Source: an uncultured Rhodobacter sp.
Lineage (GTDB): Bacteria; Pseudomonadota; Alphaproteobacteria; Rhodobacterales; Rhodobacteraceae
Assembly (NCBI GenBank): GCA_945952585.1
Contig: CAMFII010000007.1
Span: 62,001-126,000, forward strand
Length of the DNA: 64,000 nt
Direction: 5' to 3'
The notes beneath the pieces are model-generated. The model searched no databases. It saw only the letters and a program-made list of their open reading frames with translations, and was not told the DNA's origin. Shown piece by piece: positions 63,333 to 64,000 of the stretch; position 1 is the stretch's first letter, and each line of letters begins with the position of its first letter. The position numbers and the translations under genes are program-made.

Positions 63333-64000
63333 ATGAAGCAGATACCCCTGGGCCGGACCGGCCTGATCGTTTCAGAGATCTGCCTTGGGACCATGACATG
63401 GGGCAGCCAGAACACCGAGGCCGAAGGTCATGCCCAGATGGACATGGCGCTGGAGGAGGGGGCGAACTTCTGGGACACGGCCGAGATGTATCCGGTCAAC
63501 CCGGTCAAGGCCGAAACGGTCGGTCGCACGGAAGAGATCATCGGCAGCTGGTTCGCGAAAACGGGCCGGCGGAACGAGGTGGTCCTGGCGACCAAGGTCT
63601 GCGGCGGGGGGCAGAACGCCGTCCGCGACGGCGCGCCGATGACCGGCGCGATCATGCGCGAGGCGGTCGAAGCCTCGTTGCGGCGGCTGCGGACCGATGT
63701 GATCGACCTGTACCAGCTGCACTGGCCCAACCGGGAAGCCTATCACTTCCGGGACATCTGGACTTTCGATCCGCGCGGGCAGGACCCCAATGCCGTGACC
63801 GAGCACATGCTCGACATGCTGGAGACGGCAGACGATTTGATCCGCGCCGGCAAGATCCGCCATGTCGCGCTGTCGAACGAAAGCGTCTGGGGAGCGGCGA
63901 AATGGCTCGCCCTGGCTGAAGCCCGTGGCCTGCCGCGCATGATGACCGTGCAGAACGAGTATTCGCTGCTGTGCCGGCAGTTCGACAGCGATTGGGCCGA
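63333..64000 (+). CDS. Aldo/keto reductase, 3' end cut by window
   Basis: 222 residues are readable; the right edge cuts the 3' end. The start has GAGGAGG upstream and the family motif LGRTGLIVSEICLGTM. Catalytic residues of aldo/keto reductases are visible: Asp and Tyr (DTAEMYP), Lys (ATKVC) and His (LYQLHWP). The insertion after HWP suggests the Tas-like group. It is likely an NADPH-dependent reductase; the substrate is unknown. Confidence 0.9.
   Translation, partial: MKQIPLGRTGLIVSEICLGTMTWGSQNTEAEGHAQMDMALEEGANFWDTAEMYPVNPVKAETVGRTEEIIGSWFAKTGRRNEVVLATKVCGGGQNAVRDGAPMTGAIMREAVEASLRRLRTDVIDLYQLHWPNREAYHFRDIWTFDPRGQDPNAVTEHMLDMLETADDLIRAGKIRHVALSNESVWGAAKWLALAEARGLPRMMTVQNEYSLLCRQFDSDWA

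Noticed and set aside
1..64000. CRISPR array, insertion sequence, prophage or rRNA operon
   Set aside because: No regular spaced direct repeats, transposase motif, phage structural gene or rRNA sequence was seen. Repeats are limited to three intergenic copies and palindromes.

Overview
The window is GC-rich, densely coding alphaproteobacterial chromosome, most likely Rhodobacteraceae/Paracoccaceae. Evidence: a short-form ProS, an hda-perM-ppk-ppx block, a PccR-type regulator beside propionyl-CoA carboxylase and methylmalonyl-CoA mutase genes, a consensus CtrA box, and three copies of an intergenic repeat of the kind I associate with this family. No phage, insertion sequence, CRISPR array, rRNA or replication origin was seen. 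One tRNA, tRNA-Leu(TAA), is present.

Layout. 1-5.3 kb: a truncated alpha/beta hydrolase converges on a minus-strand polyamine-type ABC operon (ATPase, binding protein, two permeases) ending in an SDR dehydrogenase. A LuxR-type regulator is divergent from it. 6.3-9.2 kb: a regulator fusing an NsrR-like Rrf2 domain to a TetR-like domain is divergent from a group III truncated haemoglobin and a polytopic membrane protein, with two NsrR-type palindromes between them. This is the most unusual locus here. 9.4-10.9 kb: tRNA-Leu and a multi-module envelope protein. 10.9-20.9 kb: choline uptake (choX, a hydrolase, choW, choV) divergent from betI-betC-betB-dehydratase-betA, with a BetI-like operator between. 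21-25.8 kb: a nuclease preceded by a CtrA box, a YdcH-like protein, pccR, a Bcr/CflA exporter, a glutathione transferase and a DUF486 membrane protein. 26-33.8 kb: pccB, three small or uncharacterised genes, pccA, a DUF4174 protein and mcm. 33.9-42.8 kb: a minus-strand run covering replication control (hda), polyphosphate (ppk, ppx), a permease, a VOC protein, an acetyltransferase, a TerB/DnaJ protein and an EEP hydrolase. 43-50.4 kb: proS, lolC/E-lolD, a cytochrome c lipoprotein, gluconate 5-dehydrogenase and gluconokinase, an unknown secreted protein and a TauE exporter. 50.5-58.8 kb: a dimethylglycine-dehydrogenase-like protein, a choline-kinase-like phosphotransferase, an inositol-monophosphatase-family enzyme and a four-gene ABC importer behind a Pho box. 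58.8-64 kb: metG, an MFS transporter, cytochrome b561 plus YceI, and a truncated aldo/keto reductase.

How the genes work together. Two loci handle methylated amines: cho/bet takes up choline or choline sulfate and oxidises it to glycine betaine, and the 50.5-58.8 kb locus may take in a phosphorus-containing head group and demethylate its product. The pcc/mcm locus converts propionyl-CoA to succinyl-CoA. The globin locus looks like a nitric-oxide detoxification or sensing unit. Functions rest on motif recognition by eye; no database search was run.
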